64,000 bases of DNA. Source: Segetibacter sp. 3557_3. Lineage in GTDB: Bacteria > Bacteroidota > Bacteroidia > Chitinophagales > Chitinophagaceae. The position numbers were made by a program, and so were the translations under genes. Within the stretch, counting starts at the first letter, position 1. Every line of letters begins with the position of its first letter. A model generated the notes under the pieces. The model was not told the DNA's origin. It searched no databases and saw nothing but the letters and a program-made list of their open reading frames with translations. Of the stretch, positions 17,788 through 27,726 are shown piece after piece. Where the stretch lies: NCBI RefSeq assembly GCF_004354985.1, contig NZ_SMSK01000011.1, positions 1 through 64,000 on the forward strand, in the 5' to 3' direction.

Positions 17788-20670
17788 ATGGAGCTAACAC
17801 CGTTGCACGCTAAATATTTTGCTCATGAACTTACCAGGCGCTATTCTTCTAATAGCTTGCAAAAGTTCACTGCTTCGCTTGCCGATGCACAGGTTGATTT
17901 AAACCCACATCAGGTAGAAGCCGCATTGTTTGCTTTCAAATCGCCGCTTTCTAAAGGAGCTATATTAGCAGATGAAGTAGGTTTAGGTAAGACCATTGAA
18001 GCCGGTATAGTCATTTCACAGAAATGGGCAGAGAGAAGAAGGAAGATATTAATTATCGCACCGGCAAACCTTAGAAAACAATGGAACCAGGAAATATCAG
18101 ACAAGTTCTTCCTGCCGTCTTACATCTTAGAAGCGAAGTCATTCAATGAGACCATTAAGTCGGGCAACCTTAACCCTTTCATCCAGAAGGACAACATTGT
18201 AATTTGCTCATATCAGTTTGCACGGTCTAAAGATGTTTACATTAAGCAAATTGATTGGGATTTAGTAGTCATTGATGAAGCCCACCGTTTACGCAATGTT
18301 TACAAGTCTTCAAACAAAATTGGTAAGGCAATTAAAGAAGCCCTGCTCCCTGCCCCTAAAATCCTATTAACAGCAACCCCTTTACAAAACTCTTTATTAG
18401 AGTTATACGGATTGGTAAGCATCATTGATGAATACACTTTTGGAGACCTTAAAAGTTTTAAAACGCAGTTCACAAGGCTGTCCACCGAAACAAACTTCGA
18501 GGAACTAAAAAGAAGGTTAGAACCAATCTGTAAAAGAACACTGCGCAGGCAGGTGTTAGAATACATCAAATATACAAACCGGATTGCCCTTACGCAAGAT
18601 TTCTACCCTACAGAAGATGAGCAGCGTCTATACAATCTGGTATCAGATTACTTACAAAGTGATAACCTGTATGCTTTGCCGCCAAGTCAACGGCAGCTAA
18701 TGACTTTGATTTTAAGGAAACTTCTTGCTTCTTCCACCTACGCCATTTCCGGTACATTAGAAGCATTAGCTAACAAGCTCGAGACCATAGTAAACAAACA
18801 AAATTCTCCGGCACTTCCATTTGAAGAAACTGTTGCAACCAACTTTGAAACCTACGACGAATTGAAAGATGAATGGTTAGATGATGAAGAGGAAGAAACA
18901 GGTAAAGAGGAACGGATATATAATGAACATGAAATACAGGACATCAGGAAGGAAATAGAAGCCTTAAAAGATTTCAAAAAGCTGGCAGTATCAATCCGAA
19001 TAAATTCTAAGGGTGAAGTTTTATTTACCGCGTTGGAAAAAGGGTTTGAAAAACTACAGGAGCTGGGTGCAAATAGAAAAGCTATCATCTTCACAGAAAG
19101 TACAAGAACCCAGGAATACCTGAAAAATAGTTTAGAAGCCAGAGGCTATAAAAATGAGATTGTACTTTTTAATGGCTCAAATAACGACCCCTTATCTATT
19201 TCTATTTATAAAGCATGGATAGAAAAACACAAGGGTACAGATATAATCACTGGTTCACGTACTGCGGACAAAAGAGCTGCTTTGGTTGACTATTTCAGAG
19301 AAACAGCAACCATTATGATTGCAACAGAAGCAGCAGCCGAAGGTATTAACCTTCAATTCTGCTCATTAGTTGTAAACTATGACCTGCCCTGGAACCCCCA
19401 AAGAATAGAACAGAGAATTGGTCGTTGTCACCGTTATGGACAAAAACATGATGTTGTTGTTGTGAACTTTTTAAATAGAGCCAACGCTGCCGACCAAAGA
19501 GTTTATCAGTTGTTAGATGAAAAGTTTCAATTGTTTCATGGGGTGTTTGGAGCAAGTGATGAAGTTTTAGGGACTATTGAAAGCGGAATTGATTTTGAAA
19601 AGCGGATTGTAAATATCTACCAAACCTGTCGTACTCCCGAAGCCATACAATCAGCATTTGATAAGCTACAGGAAGAGATGGAAAGCGGCATCGCTGAACA
19701 GATTGATATAACACGTAAAACCTTATTAGAGAATTTTGATGAAGAAGTACATGAAAAACTTCGGTTCAATCTTCTTCAAAGTAGGGACTACTTAGGCAAG
19801 TTTGAAGATTGGCTTTGGTCCATTACCAAGTTTTATTTAGAACCTTATGCAGTCTTTGACCACTCCGATGATTCGTTTTATTTGAAGGAAAATCCTTTCC
19901 CAAAAGAGCCAATTCATTCTGGACCTTACAGGATAGGAAAAAACATAGACGATGCGAATATCTACCGAGTTGGTCATCCTTTAGCACAAAAGGTAATTCA
20001 GCAATGCAAGATTTTAAACCTGCCCTTACAGCAGGTCGTATTTGATTTATCAGGTTCTAAGAAACTCATAAGCATTTTAGAACCACTAAAAGGCGCTACT
20101 GGCTGGCTGCAATTGCAGCAGCTAACCATCACTTCATTTGAGGCAGAAGACTATCTAATGTTTGCCGCATTTACTGATGATGGTATCGTACTGGATAAAG
20201 AGCAATGCCATCGTTTATTTTCATTAGCTGCTGAAAATGCTGCCATGCACGAAGAGTTTCCTGAAGAACTGCAAACAAAGTTTGATGAACTATACCATGC
20301 ACAGGTAGTAGAAATAAGCCAGGAGAATGCAGAAAGGAACAATCACTTTTTTGATGAAGAAGTAGAGAAGCTGGATAAATGGGCAGAGGATGTACGCAAC
20401 TCCTTAAAGTTTGAATTGAAGGAATTAGAGAAGGAAATAAAGTCCCGAAAGACTGAAGCCCGGAAGCTGCTTAACCTGGAGCAAAAAGTAAAAGAACAAA
20501 GAGCCATAAAAGAACTTGAAAAAAGACTGTCAGAAAAGCGAATGTCTTTATATCAAAGTGAAGATGATATTGATACAAGGAAAGAAGGCTTACTGGATGA
20601 AATAGAAAAGCGGCTAAAACAACAATCAGAGAAACAAACATTATTCACTATTAAGTGGCAGATAATATAA
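17788..20670 (+). CDS. SNF2-family helicase/translocase of a restriction-type defence operon
   Basis: 960 residues. Walker A is DEVGLGKT at 62-69, the Walker B DEAH is at 163-166, TATPLQN marks motif III, and QRIEQRIGRCHRYGQ near 538-552 is the SNF2 motif VI. The region after about 820 is charged and predicted coiled coil (repeated KELEKE/EKR patterns). SNF2 enzymes of this class move along double-stranded DNA using ATP. The stop is 1 bp before the first methyltransferase ATG, so it belongs to the same operon. A SNF2 protein is not part of a classical type III restriction system, which makes the four-gene set unusual. It may help scan or load on unmodified phage DNA, which is an inference. 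Confidence 0.9.
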   Translation: MELTPLHAKYFAHELTRRYSSNSLQKFTASLADAQVDLNPHQVEAALFAFKSPLSKGAILADEVGLGKTIEAGIVISQKWAERRRKILIIAPANLRKQWNQEISDKFFLPSYILEAKSFNETIKSGNLNPFIQKDNIVICSYQFARSKDVYIKQIDWDLVVIDEAHRLRNVYKSSNKIGKAIKEALLPAPKILLTATPLQNSLLELYGLVSIIDEYTFGDLKSFKTQFTRLSTETNFEELKRRLEPICKRTLRRQVLEYIKYTNRIALTQDFYPTEDEQRLYNLVSDYLQSDNLYALPPSQRQLMTLILRKLLASSTYAISGTLEALANKLETIVNKQNSPALPFEETVATNFETYDELKDEWLDDEEEETGKEERIYNEHEIQDIRKEIEALKDFKKLAVSIRINSKGEVLFTALEKGFEKLQELGANRKAIIFTESTRTQEYLKNSLEARGYKNEIVLFNGSNNDPLSISIYKAWIEKHKGTDIITGSRTADKRAALVDYFRETATIMIATEAAAEGINLQFCSLVVNYDLPWNPQRIEQRIGRCHRYGQKHDVVVVNFLNRANAADQRVYQLLDEKFQLFHGVFGASDEVLGTIESGIDFEKRIVNIYQTCRTPEAIQSAFDKLQEEMESGIAEQIDITRKTLLENFDEEVHEKLRFNLLQSRDYLGKFEDWLWSITKFYLEPYAVFDHSDDSFYLKENPFPKEPIHSGPYRIGKNIDDANIYRVGHPLAQKVIQQCKILNLPLQQVVFDLSGSKKLISILEPLKGATGWLQLQQLTITSFEAEDYLMFAAFTDDGIVLDKEQCHRLFSLAAENAAMHEEFPEELQTKFDELYHAQVVEISQENAERNNHFFDEEVEKLDKWAEDVRNSLKFELKELEKEIKSRKTEARKLLNLEQKVKEQRAIKELEKRLSEKRMSLYQSEDDIDTRKEGLLDEIEKRLKQQSEKQTLFTIKWQII

Positions 20671-20671
20671 C

Positions 20672-22369
20672 ATGGGAAAGCAACTGCAAAAACTTGAATT
20701 AAGTTGGATAGGTAAAGGAGACGAACCGAATTTAGAACCGCGTATTCTCATAGAAGATGCAACTAAAGGATATGGGGTTCACATGCCTATTATTGGTAAA
20801 TCAGGTCGCAGAATTGCAGATAGTAATATTTTAATTCATGGTGACAACCTTCTTGCTTTGAGGGCAATAGAAGCTGATTTCGCAGGAGAGGTTAAATGTA
20901 TTTGTATTGACCCCCCATATAACACTGGTACTGCATTCGAACAATATGATGATGGTGTAGAGCATTCGCAATGGTTAAATCTTATAATTCCGAGACTGAG
21001 GCTCTTACACAAATTATTAGCTGAAGATGGCTCCATATGGATAACGATAGATGATAATGAATGTCATTACTTAAAAGTTGTTTTGGACGAGGTGTTTGGC
21101 AGAAAGAATTTTGTCACTACTATAATTTGGCAGAAAAAGTATGCTCCGAAATCCGATACCAAATTTATATCTGAAGCACATGACTACATTCTGGTTTATG
21201 CTAAGAACATAGAGAAGCTAAATCTCAATAGACTACAAAAGACGGAAAAGCAAACAACACGTTACAAAAATCCTGATAATGACCCGAGAGGTCCTTGGAA
21301 ACCTTCAGATGTCTTGCGAAACGAATTTAGAGAGTATGCTTACTTTCCAGTACAACTTCCAAATGGAAAACAGGTACTTCCACCTTCCGGTACAAGTTGG
21401 AGATATACTAAAGAAAAATTTGCAGAATTAATAGCAGATAACAGGATATGGTTTGGTAAAGATGGTAGTTCAAGACCTGCCTACAAACGTTTTATATCTG
21501 AAGTAACAGATACAATACCTGCAATGAGTATTTGGGGTTATGATGAAGTAGGACACAATGATGAAGCAAAGAAAGAGGTAAGAAAATTCAATGAGGAAAG
21601 TGTCTTTGCTACTCCTAAACCAGAACGGTTAATTTCAAGGATAGTAGAATTAGCCACAAATAAAAATGAAATTATACTGGATAGCTTTCTTGGTTCAGGG
21701 ACTACTGTAGCAGTTGCTCACAAGATGAATAGAAGATGGATTGGTGTTGAATTAGGTAGTCACGCTATAACACACTGCTTACCAAGATTATCTCAAGTTG
21801 TAGCTGGTAATGATGAAGGCGGTATAAGCCAAACCATCAATTGGAAAGGTGGTGGTGGCTTCAAGTTCTATACTCTTGCACCAAGTTTATTAAGGCAAGA
21901 CCAATATGGAAATTGGATTATAGATGCTCAATACAATGCTGATATGCTTGCAGCAGCAATGGCAAAACAGGAAGGTTTTCACTATTCACCTGATGAAAGC
22001 ATTTATTGGAAGCAGGGAAAGTCATCAGAAAAGGATTTCATTTTTACCACTACTCAATTTGTGACAGTTGAAATGCTGGACAGGCTTCAAGATGAGATGC
22101 AGCCTGATGAGAGTTTGTTAATATGTTGCAAGAGCTTCAAGAAAGAATGCAAGAACAGGCATAGCAACATCACCATCAAGAAAATCCCTCAAATGCTTTT
22201 AGGTAGATGTGAGTTTGGCAAAGACGATTATTCACTGAACATTGTCAATTCTACCGAAGAAGGGGTAGCAACTGAAGAAAGTGTTCAGGCAGTAGAAACT
22301 ATAGAGCATATAGCAACAAAAGCAAAGAAGCAAAAATTGAAAGCAGAAAATCAACCAGAACTATTTTAG
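20672..22369 (+). CDS. mod: Type III-like DNA adenine methyltransferase (first Mod)
   Basis: 565 residues. DPPYNTG at 80-86 (motif IV) precedes LDSFLGSGTT near 336-345 (motif I, AdoMet binding), the beta-class order of type III Mod proteins; these methylate the N6 of adenine. The segment between them (about 150-310), with KPSDVLRNEFREYAYF, should hold the target recognition domain. The C-terminal 190 residues (from NWKGGGGFKFYTL) are almost the same as in the second Mod. It begins MGKQLQKLELSWIGKG, again as in the second copy. It lies 1 bp after the SNF2 gene and 82 bp before the second mod gene. Confidence 0.92.
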   Translation: MGKQLQKLELSWIGKGDEPNLEPRILIEDATKGYGVHMPIIGKSGRRIADSNILIHGDNLLALRAIEADFAGEVKCICIDPPYNTGTAFEQYDDGVEHSQWLNLIIPRLRLLHKLLAEDGSIWITIDDNECHYLKVVLDEVFGRKNFVTTIIWQKKYAPKSDTKFISEAHDYILVYAKNIEKLNLNRLQKTEKQTTRYKNPDNDPRGPWKPSDVLRNEFREYAYFPVQLPNGKQVLPPSGTSWRYTKEKFAELIADNRIWFGKDGSSRPAYKRFISEVTDTIPAMSIWGYDEVGHNDEAKKEVRKFNEESVFATPKPERLISRIVELATNKNEIILDSFLGSGTTVAVAHKMNRRWIGVELGSHAITHCLPRLSQVVAGNDEGGISQTINWKGGGGFKFYTLAPSLLRQDQYGNWIIDAQYNADMLAAAMAKQEGFHYSPDESIYWKQGKSSEKDFIFTTTQFVTVEMLDRLQDEMQPDESLLICCKSFKKECKNRHSNITIKKIPQMLLGRCEFGKDDYSLNIVNSTEEGVATEESVQAVETIEHIATKAKKQKLKAENQPELF

Positions 22370-22451
22370 AAAAATTGTAAAAAACAAGAACGCTATGCAA
22401 ACATTATTTTATTGGGGCGGAAAAGTTGAAAGAAAGATGAAATTGTAACAA

Positions 22452-24221
22452 ATGAGTAAACAACCGCAAAAACTTGAACTTACTTGGATAGGCAAGGATA
22501 TGGACCCTAAGTTGGAACCTCGTATCCTTATAGAAGAACCAACTAAAAGCTACGGTGACCCCAAAGCTGAAAATTTGCTTATTAATGGAGACAATCTTCT
22601 TGCGTTAAAAGCATTAGAACAGGAATTTACTGGTAAAATCAAGTGTATTTATATTGACCCGCCGTTCAATACCGGGGCTGCGTTTGAGCATTATGATGAT
22701 GGTATAGAGCATAGTGTTTGGCTTGATTTAATGGCGAGGAGATTAAAAATACTGCAACGATTATTGGCTTCCGACGGCGTGATATTCGTTCATATTGATG
22801 ATAAAGAAATGGCTTATTTGAGGATGGTGATGGATGAGATATTTCAAAGAAATAACTTCTTGAATATGATGGTTGTGAAAACTTCAGACCCTTCTGGTCA
22901 TAAGGTTGTCAATCCATCTCCATATTCCCAAACGGAATACATCTTAATGTATGCTAAAAATAGGCGTAACTATAAATATGATATACAGTATGTTTCTGCA
23001 AACTATGACGTAATGTATAACAAGATAGTTACGAATATAGACGAAAATTATGCAGATTGGAAGATAGAAGGTTTAGCAGAACACTATGCTAAACTTCAAG
23101 GTTTCAACGATGTTAGAAGCGCAAAGAGAGCCAAAGGAAAATTAGATTTTGAAGCAGAGGTTGGGTTGTTTGCAGAACAAAATGTTCATAGGGTTTTCCA
23201 ATCTACTGCTATTAGTGATGCTGCGGGGAGAACAATTGTGGAATTAAGGGAGCAGTCTAAAATCAATCCACAAACAGTCTTCTATTTAGAAAGAGAAGAC
23301 TATGACGATATATACATATATGGTGGTCGCCAGATGTACTTTTTAAGTTCTAAAATTAAAATAGTTGATAACCAAAAGGTGATTGCTAAACCACTTACAA
23401 ATTTGTGGACAGACATTCCATATAACGGAATTGCAGGTGAGGGCGGGGTGATATTTAAAAATGGGAAAAAACCTGAAAAGTTAGTCAAGCGATGTATCGA
23501 AATGTCAACAGAAGAAGGCGATTGGATATTAGACAGTTTTTTAGGGTCAGGAACAACTGCTGCTGTGGCTCATAAAATGAAAAGGAAATGGATTGGTATT
23601 GAGTTAGGGGAACACGCTAATACGCATTGCACATTCAGATTAAAACAAATTGTCGATGGAATTGACGAAAGTGGAGTAACTAAAACAGTTAATTGGAAAG
23701 GTGGCGGAGGTTTCAAATTTTACACACTTGCACCAAGTCTTTTAAAACAAGACCAATATGGCAATTGGGTAATTGATAGCCAATACAATGCCGATATGCT
23801 TGCCGCAGCTATGGCAAAACAGGAAGGATTTCATTATTCACCTGATGAAAGCATTTATTGGAAACAAGGAAAATCTTCAGAAAAGGACTTCATTTTTACA
23901 ACTACTCAATTTATGACAGTTGAAGTGCTGGACAGGCTTCATGAAGGGCTAAAGCCGGATGAAAGTTTACTGATATGTTGTAAGAGCTTTAAAAAAGAAT
24001 GCAAGAACAAGCATAGCAACATCACCATCAAGAAAATTCCACAAATGCTTTTAGGTAGATGTGAGTTTGGCAAAGACGATTATTCACTGACCATTGTGAA
24101 TGCTCCCGAAGAAACAGAAGCAAATGGAGAAAGTGTTCAATCAGTGGTAACTGTTGAGCACATAACTATAAAGTCAAAGAAGCAGAAATCAAAGTCAGAT
24201 AATCAACCATCACTATTCTAA
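22452..24221 (+). CDS. mod: Second type III-like DNA methyltransferase (Mod paralogue with different specificity region)
   Basis: 589 residues. DPPFNTG is at 69-75 and LDSFLGSGTT near 360-369, in the beta-class order. N-terminal ~110 residues and C-terminal ~190 residues match the first Mod closely at protein level and partly at DNA level (for example AAACAGGAAGG and TTTAGGTAGATGTGAGTTTGG stretches), while the middle (about 120-330) is unrelated. This is what is expected if the two Mods recognise different DNA sites but interact with one Res subunit through shared ends. DPPF instead of DPPY is within the normal range for N6-adenine enzymes. Confidence 0.92.
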   Translation: MSKQPQKLELTWIGKDMDPKLEPRILIEEPTKSYGDPKAENLLINGDNLLALKALEQEFTGKIKCIYIDPPFNTGAAFEHYDDGIEHSVWLDLMARRLKILQRLLASDGVIFVHIDDKEMAYLRMVMDEIFQRNNFLNMMVVKTSDPSGHKVVNPSPYSQTEYILMYAKNRRNYKYDIQYVSANYDVMYNKIVTNIDENYADWKIEGLAEHYAKLQGFNDVRSAKRAKGKLDFEAEVGLFAEQNVHRVFQSTAISDAAGRTIVELREQSKINPQTVFYLEREDYDDIYIYGGRQMYFLSSKIKIVDNQKVIAKPLTNLWTDIPYNGIAGEGGVIFKNGKKPEKLVKRCIEMSTEEGDWILDSFLGSGTTAAVAHKMKRKWIGIELGEHANTHCTFRLKQIVDGIDESGVTKTVNWKGGGGFKFYTLAPSLLKQDQYGNWVIDSQYNADMLAAAMAKQEGFHYSPDESIYWKQGKSSEKDFIFTTTQFMTVEVLDRLHEGLKPDESLLICCKSFKKECKNKHSNITIKKIPQMLLGRCEFGKDDYSLTIVNAPEETEANGESVQSVVTVEHITIKSKKQKSKSDNQPSLF

Positions 24222-24244
24222 ACTTTTAAAAGCATCACCGAAAC

Positions 24245-26920
24245 ATGAATGCAACTGCAAGTAATATAAAACAACGTTTGTCGCTTCGTAAACCGTTACA
24301 GGAAAGTTTGGATATTCTGGCTGGCTTAGCGGATATATTGGAACTGAATAAAGAAGTGGATTTGACATCAGAATCGCAAAATGTCAGAGCTCTTTATCCA
24401 ACGTGTACAGCTTTTGAAAGAGACTTTGTATCTATTTGTTATTCGATTGCTACAGGCGTTGGTAAAACAAGGCTGATGGGTGCATGTGTTACCTACCTGT
24501 ATCTTGAGAAAGGCATAAGAAACTTTTTCATCTTAGCACCCAACCTTACCATTTATAATAAGTTGATTGAAGACTTTAGCAATGCTTCTGCACCTAAGTA
24601 TGTTTTTAATGGCATATCCGAGTTTGTTCATAATAAACCGGTTGTTATTACCGGTGATAATTATAGCCAGGCAAGTACCTTATTTAGCAATACTGAAGTA
24701 AGGATAAACATTTTCAACATCTCAAAATTCAATTCTGAAAGTCGTGGCACAAGACAAGGAGGAGTTGCAAAGCCGCCACGGATAAAAAGACTTTCTGAAT
24801 ATTTAGGGCAGTCCTACTGGGATTACCTAAGCAAGTTGGATGACCTTGTAATCCTCATGGACGAAGCACATCGTTATCATGCTGACCAAAGCAGAAATGC
24901 CATCAACGAACTAAAACCAATTTTAGGTATTGAATTAACCGCAACACCAATAGCCGACGATGGTAGCCAGTTTAGAAATGTTGTTTATGAATATTCTTTA
25001 GCACAGGCATTGTCAGATGGTTTATATGTAAAGAACCCAACAATTGCCACCCGCAAAGACTTCGACCCGAAAGGCAGAAGTGACGAAGAAATTGAAAAAA
25101 TAAAACTGGAAGATGCTATAAGCATCCATGAAGACACAAAGCAGGAACTGAAACTTTACTCACTCAACAACAATAAAAGGTTAGTAAAGCCTTTCGTCTT
25201 AGTGGTATGCCGTGACATTGCCCATGCAAGGGAAGTGTATAGCCTCATTAATTCAAAGGATTTTTATAACGGAGATTACACAGACAAAGTATTACAGATA
25301 GATAGCACCACGAGGAACGAGGAACAAATAGAGCAGCAATTTATTACACTGGAGCAGGAAGACAATGAAATCGAGGTTGTCATTCATGTGAACATGCTTA
25401 AAGAAGGATGGGACGTAGCAAACCTTTACACCATTGTTCCTTTAAGGGCTGCCAACGCTTCAATTTTGGTTGAGCAAACAATTGGTAGAGGATTAAGATT
25501 GCCCTACAATGGTGAACGTACAGGAGTGGAAAAAATAGACAAGTTAACCGTTGTAGCACATGACAACTTTCACCGGGTTATCACAGCGGCACAAGACCCC
25601 AATTCTATTTTAAACAAATTAAAGTTTGTTGAAATAGATGAAGCCGATTTGGCTGGTAGAACTGTTGTGGTTACATCTCAAACTACTATAACACAGCAGA
25701 TAAAGAAAGAGCAGGAAGAAGTAGATAAAATTGTTGAACCTGAAAAGAAACAGCAAAAGCAAAATCAGGTTGATGCAAAGAAAATTTTAGTCACTGTCAT
25801 ACCTTCCTTCAACACCAACACTGCTGTTAAAAATGTAGATGACCTTAAAAAGCCTGAAGTTAAGCAACAGGTAATAGCGGCAGTAAAGAGAGAGTTAAGC
25901 ACTGGTCAGTTGAATGTATTTGCCGAAAGCATTGTTACAGAAGCGGAAGCCATCTATGAAACGATGGTAAACGACTATAAAAACAACACCATTGAAATTC
26001 CAAGAATGGACTTGGTGCAAGGTGAGGTTACAGCTTCATTTAAGGAGTTCGACTTAGACACAGCGGATATACACTTCGACCCACTTAACGAAGAAATTGT
26101 AGTAGTTGGTTTGAAGGACAATAGCTACGATACAATTGATGTTCGCCCCGGTGTTGATTATGGTCATCCTGGCAAATTGTTGATTTCTGAATTGATAAAC
26201 TTTTCAGAAGTAGATTATGACACTAATGCTGCATTGTTACACAAACTGGCAAAGCAGGCTTTAGACCGTATAGAAGACCAACTGGCAGACAAGGCGGATT
26301 TACGCAAAACAATTTTTCAATGGCGTAAGATTATTGCTAATAAGATTTACGACCAGATGATGCAACACTTTCAGTTGAATGAGCCTGAATACATTAAACC
26401 AAACGTAAGACCATTTACAAGAATAGAGGACTGGAACTTTACAGCCCTAAGAAATGCAGGTTACAAAGATTATCGTGATGAGACGTTTCCGGCAGTTGAT
26501 GTTCCGAAGTATGTCTTCCGTGGTTTTGAAAAGGCTTGTCATTTTGAATACAAGTTTGACAGCCGTACAGAACAAACTATTTCTTACATCTTAGAAAATG
26601 ACAAAGCCGTGTTGAAGTGGCTTCGACCAGCACCTAACCAGTTCCGTATTTACTGGAGCCACAATTCAAAACTTTACGAACCTGATTTCATTGTGGAAAC
26701 AGAAGACACAATTTATATGTTAGAGGCAAAAGCCTTAAAAGACTTGAATGCAGCTGAAGTTATAGAGAAGGCAAATGCGGCTTGTAAATATTGCGCCTAT
26801 GCAACTGAATTTACACAAGTCAATAAGGGCAAACCTTGGAAGTATGCTTTAATACCACATGACCAGGTTTCCAAAACAAAAAGTTTTGCCGGCATAGTTA
26901 GTCCAAACATTAAATGCTAA
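24245..26920 (+). CDS. res: Type III restriction enzyme Res-like subunit
   Basis: 891 residues. Walker A is TGVGKT at 70-75, DEAH at 206-209, and a helicase motif VI-like EQTIGRGLRLPYN follows near 415-430. Near the C-terminus a PD-(D/E)XK nuclease site is readable: EPDFIVE with Asp814, then LEAKA with Glu827 and Lys829, in the spacing usual for Res. ATP-driven movement and cleavage of unmodified DNA are expected. The gene starts 23 bp after the second mod gene. Residues from about 480 to 520 form a charged insert (KKEQEEVDKIVEPEKKQQKQ). All catalytic residues appear intact. Confidence 0.92.
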   Translation: MNATASNIKQRLSLRKPLQESLDILAGLADILELNKEVDLTSESQNVRALYPTCTAFERDFVSICYSIATGVGKTRLMGACVTYLYLEKGIRNFFILAPNLTIYNKLIEDFSNASAPKYVFNGISEFVHNKPVVITGDNYSQASTLFSNTEVRINIFNISKFNSESRGTRQGGVAKPPRIKRLSEYLGQSYWDYLSKLDDLVILMDEAHRYHADQSRNAINELKPILGIELTATPIADDGSQFRNVVYEYSLAQALSDGLYVKNPTIATRKDFDPKGRSDEEIEKIKLEDAISIHEDTKQELKLYSLNNNKRLVKPFVLVVCRDIAHAREVYSLINSKDFYNGDYTDKVLQIDSTTRNEEQIEQQFITLEQEDNEIEVVIHVNMLKEGWDVANLYTIVPLRAANASILVEQTIGRGLRLPYNGERTGVEKIDKLTVVAHDNFHRVITAAQDPNSILNKLKFVEIDEADLAGRTVVVTSQTTITQQIKKEQEEVDKIVEPEKKQQKQNQVDAKKILVTVIPSFNTNTAVKNVDDLKKPEVKQQVIAAVKRELSTGQLNVFAESIVTEAEAIYETMVNDYKNNTIEIPRMDLVQGEVTASFKEFDLDTADIHFDPLNEEIVVVGLKDNSYDTIDVRPGVDYGHPGKLLISELINFSEVDYDTNAALLHKLAKQALDRIEDQLADKADLRKTIFQWRKIIANKIYDQMMQHFQLNEPEYIKPNVRPFTRIEDWNFTALRNAGYKDYRDETFPAVDVPKYVFRGFEKACHFEYKFDSRTEQTISYILENDKAVLKWLRPAPNQFRIYWSHNSKLYEPDFIVETEDTIYMLEAKALKDLNAAEVIEKANAACKYCAYATEFTQVNKGKPWKYALIPHDQVSKTKSFAGIVSPNIKC

Positions 26921-26936
26921 AATTGCATCCCACAGC

Positions 26937-27470
26937 ATGCTAACTATCGGCTATCATACTTTACAAGACCAGTATAACGTTGATGATATAGAAAACAATG
27001 GTCCAATCAAATGTCAAACAAGGGCAGCCTGGTTAGGTCATGGTTATTACTTCTGGGATGCTAATCCAGATTGGGCTCATAAGTTCGGCAGGTCAAGGTA
27101 TGGAGATGAGTACATGATTTTTGAGGCTGAAATTGCAATCAATAATGAAACCTATGACTTATATGGAAATGTGGGTCAGAAACTAGAGTTTTATGAAGTG
27201 TACAAAGAGCTTAAACAAAATGGGCATTTCGAGGAAGGTGAAGAAATAACAGTCCCAAAAGTTATAGAATACTTAAAAAGACATGTTGGTTTCCCATATA
27301 CTTCAGTACGGGCTGCCGACAACCCAGAGAGACAGAATGTTATATCGTTTGGAGGTCAAAGAGGGGAGTACATGTTTCTAAACGAGCGAGTTCAGATTTG
27401 CCTCATCACTAAGAAAAACTTATCTTCGCAGTCCTTTAGGGTAATTTACCCGGAACATTATTTGCAGTAA
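26937..27470 (+). CDS. ADP-ribosyltransferase-like toxin, CmdT-type candidate
   Basis: 177 residues. It starts MLTIGYHTLQDQY, then AAWLGHGYYFWDANPDWAHKFG and DEYMIFEAEI. A Y-H-T strand followed by a GxGxYFW-type block is the pattern of ART-fold enzymes (NAD binding); the catalytic residues cannot be fixed by eye. The next two genes encode a short protein and a SecB-like chaperone, the architecture of toxin-antitoxin-chaperone systems. CmdTAC, an established phage-defence module, has this content (ART toxin acting on mRNA, antitoxin, SecB-like chaperone). This gene starts 16 bp after res, so it may be read with the restriction operon. The CmdT equation is an inference from gene order and fold. 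Confidence 0.6.
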   Translation: MLTIGYHTLQDQYNVDDIENNGPIKCQTRAAWLGHGYYFWDANPDWAHKFGRSRYGDEYMIFEAEIAINNETYDLYGNVGQKLEFYEVYKELKQNGHFEEGEEITVPKVIEYLKRHVGFPYTSVRAADNPERQNVISFGGQRGEYMFLNERVQICLITKKNLSSQSFRVIYPEHYLQ

Positions 27471-27477
27471 ACCAATC

Positions 27478-27726
27478 ATGAACACTCCATTATTACAGAA
27501 ATTAAGAGAACACCTTGCTTCAATTAGCAAAGAACAGTTCCGCAAAGAGTGGTCTGAAATTGAGGCATTGGAATTAGAAGGTCCTACAATGGAAGAGTTT
27601 ATTCACTCAATTTCCCTTCACAACGTAGTTTCCAGAATTGAGACTATTAGCTACACAAATAGTCCTGCTGACTTGGAAGATGTTACTGTAAGTGTAGGTG
27701 AATGCAACTACGCTTCAGCAGCATGA
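27478..27726 (+). CDS. Small antitoxin candidate of the toxin-antitoxin-chaperone module
   Basis: 82 residues, starting 7 bp after the toxin gene and ending in a 4-bp ATGA overlap with the chaperone gene. The first 40 residues (LLQKLREHLASISKEQFRKEW followed by a LEGPTMEEFI-type segment) are helical and acidic. The C-terminal 30 residues look unstructured. In known toxin-antitoxin-chaperone systems such a tail on the antitoxin makes it depend on the SecB-like chaperone. The role is inferred from position and size. Confidence 0.6.
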   Translation: MNTPLLQKLREHLASISKEQFRKEWSEIEALELEGPTMEEFIHSISLHNVVSRIETISYTNSPADLEDVTVSVGECNYASAA

